From assembly GCF_036324505.1 (NCBI RefSeq), contig NC_086366.1:6573427-6637426 (forward strand): DNA of 64,000 bases, read 5' to 3'. The notes under the pieces are model-generated. The model searched no databases. It was given only the letters and a program-made list of their open reading frames with translations, and had not been told where the DNA came from. This DNA comes from Eleginops maclovinus. Lineage: Eukaryota > Chordata > Actinopteri > Perciformes > Eleginopidae. This document shows, piece after piece, positions 62,901 through 64,000 of the stretch; the stretch's first letter is position 1; every line of letters starts with the position of its first letter. Position numbers and translations under genes: made by a program.

Positions 62901-64000
62901 AGTTAATGGAGGACCGAGGAGAGTAATCCCTCTGATGTATAAGGACTTTTTCAAAAAGTGCCTTATTCTTTTTCGCTGTTGCCCAACACATTTCCATGAT
63001 ACTCATTTCACTAGCATGTGTCTGAAGCTGAATAGAAAATGATTCCTTCATTTCCAAATGGTAAGTCAGCAATTTGGGCTATCAAAGAAAAACAACTCCA
63101 AATCCGGTTAGAGAAATTATATTTGCTCTGACAGATATCAAATTTGGTTTCCCTCACAAATTCCGTTCCTGCAAAGGGAACATTTTTCCTATTCCTTCTC
63201 ATTCAACAGGGTTTTTGTCCCGGGGCTGAGCTTATTTCTTGGTCTGTGTGGCATCGCAGTATTTTTGTTGGCAGGGCTTTGTGAATAAGAGCGGAAAATA
63301 TTCATCACAGAGATCTCCGGTAAAGGTACAGACACGACAGTGGAAAGTTGTTCTTCGCTGACTTCAAGCTCTGTTTGACCATGCATGCCTGACAGATGGT
63401 GCAGACAGAAACACGATGAGCTGTATTCATTAAAACACTGCAGAAGACAGGTTTGCCTGCTGCTGATCAACTTAAAGCTCTCCTGCTGGGCACTGGTGTG
63501 GTATGATATCATATCCAAGCACTGCTGGAGCACGGACAGATGGGCTAACTTTGATACAAACACCCATAATGCCAACAGTGCACATATAAACAACCTTTTT
63601 TCTCCTGCTTCTCTTCTTGGCACATAATGCAAACAGTGGGCACAGTTCTTTTTCGCCGTGACACAAAATGCTCTTCAATTTCCCCCGTTATTTATGTGGA
63701 CTAATCTCAATTTGTGGCTGGCAAGCGTATGAACGAACTCCTCTCACATTGTTGGAGTGACTGGACATGGGCACTGACCTCAGCGGATCAATACTTAATA
63801 AGCTTTTGTGCTGCCAACTCCATTTTGCTGCAATCTGCAATTTTTTTTATGTCCATTAGGTTGAAAATAGAGCTGACTATGTGTATGACCACAGGAAGTG
63901 GAATGTAACGCGGTCGCCCGGGCTCCTTCTGATGATGGATGTTGCACAAAAGTGCGAGACCGATGAAAATTGTACAAATATTCTCCACCTCATGCACTAT
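56148..64000 (-). other. Probable clmp intron 1 (no exon 1 identified)
   Basis: Exon 2 is entered with two bases of a split codon, so a coding exon 1 must lie upstream; it is a long intron in mammals. I see (GT)18 at 56921-56956 and (TG)12 at 58114-58137. Several balanced-composition stretches (for example 60060-60240 and 61700-61900) could be regulatory. No transposon with clear ends, RNA gene or other coding gene was recognised. Confidence 0.5.
56921..56956. repeat. (GT)18 microsatellite
   Basis: Perfect GT run in the probable clmp intron 1. A similar (TG)12 occurs at 58114-58137. Confidence 0.95.

Overview
This window is vertebrate nuclear DNA from a ray-finned fish, probably a percomorph teleost. 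The evidence is small GT-AG exons in long AT-rich introns, many TG/CA microsatellites, and typical teleost transposons (L2-like LINE, hAT MITE, Ty3/gypsy, GATG-tailed LINE). The gene order and orientations brwd1(-), hmgn1(-), get1(+), lca5l(-) match the human 21q22.2 block, so those names rest on both protein similarity and synteny. I rebuilt exons by eye from splice sites and reading phase; nothing here was checked by alignment software or transcripts.

Layout. 1-4512: 5' end of brwd1 (minus), eight exons, running off the left edge inside the first WD40 repeats. 4513-7624: brwd1 upstream region, a 460-bp repeat, transposon fragments and the hmgn1 3' UTR. 7625-10105: hmgn1 (minus), five coding exons, 124 aa. 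10106-10833: shared head-to-head hmgn1/get1 promoter. 10834-19878: get1 (plus), five exons, 170 aa, the endoplasmic reticulum receptor subunit for tail-anchored protein insertion. Its first intron holds a complete 4,837-bp Ty3/gypsy element with identical 187-bp LTRs, an open 1,335-aa Gag-Pol frame and a 5-bp target duplication, nested inside an older MITE. 20233-25299: lca5l (minus), a lebercilin-family coiled-coil gene whose 3' end lies about 100 bp from that of get1; it contains three tandem copies of one small exon and one unresolved splice phase.

26125-28808: a 521-bp hAT MITE with a perfect 8-bp target duplication, then a 5'-truncated L2-like LINE with an open reverse-transcriptase frame. 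28809-41383: about 12.5 kb with no gene I can support; parts look like possible regulatory sequence, but that cannot be tested here. 41384-56147: clmp (minus), an Ig-superfamily adhesion molecule (CXADR/CLMP family), exons 2-7; its signal-peptide exon 1 was not found and probably lies beyond 64000. 56148-64000: most likely clmp intron 1.

The genes do not form a pathway: they are a chromatin reader, a nucleosome-binding protein, a membrane-insertion receptor, a ciliary protein and a junction protein. I found no undescribed system such as a new operon, defence locus or RNA gene. The points most worth a second look are the young nested LTR element in get1, the tandem exon triplication and phase problem in lca5l, the inverted pair of CRE-containing repeats next to the brwd1 and get1 promoters, and the join of the 21q22.2 block to clmp.
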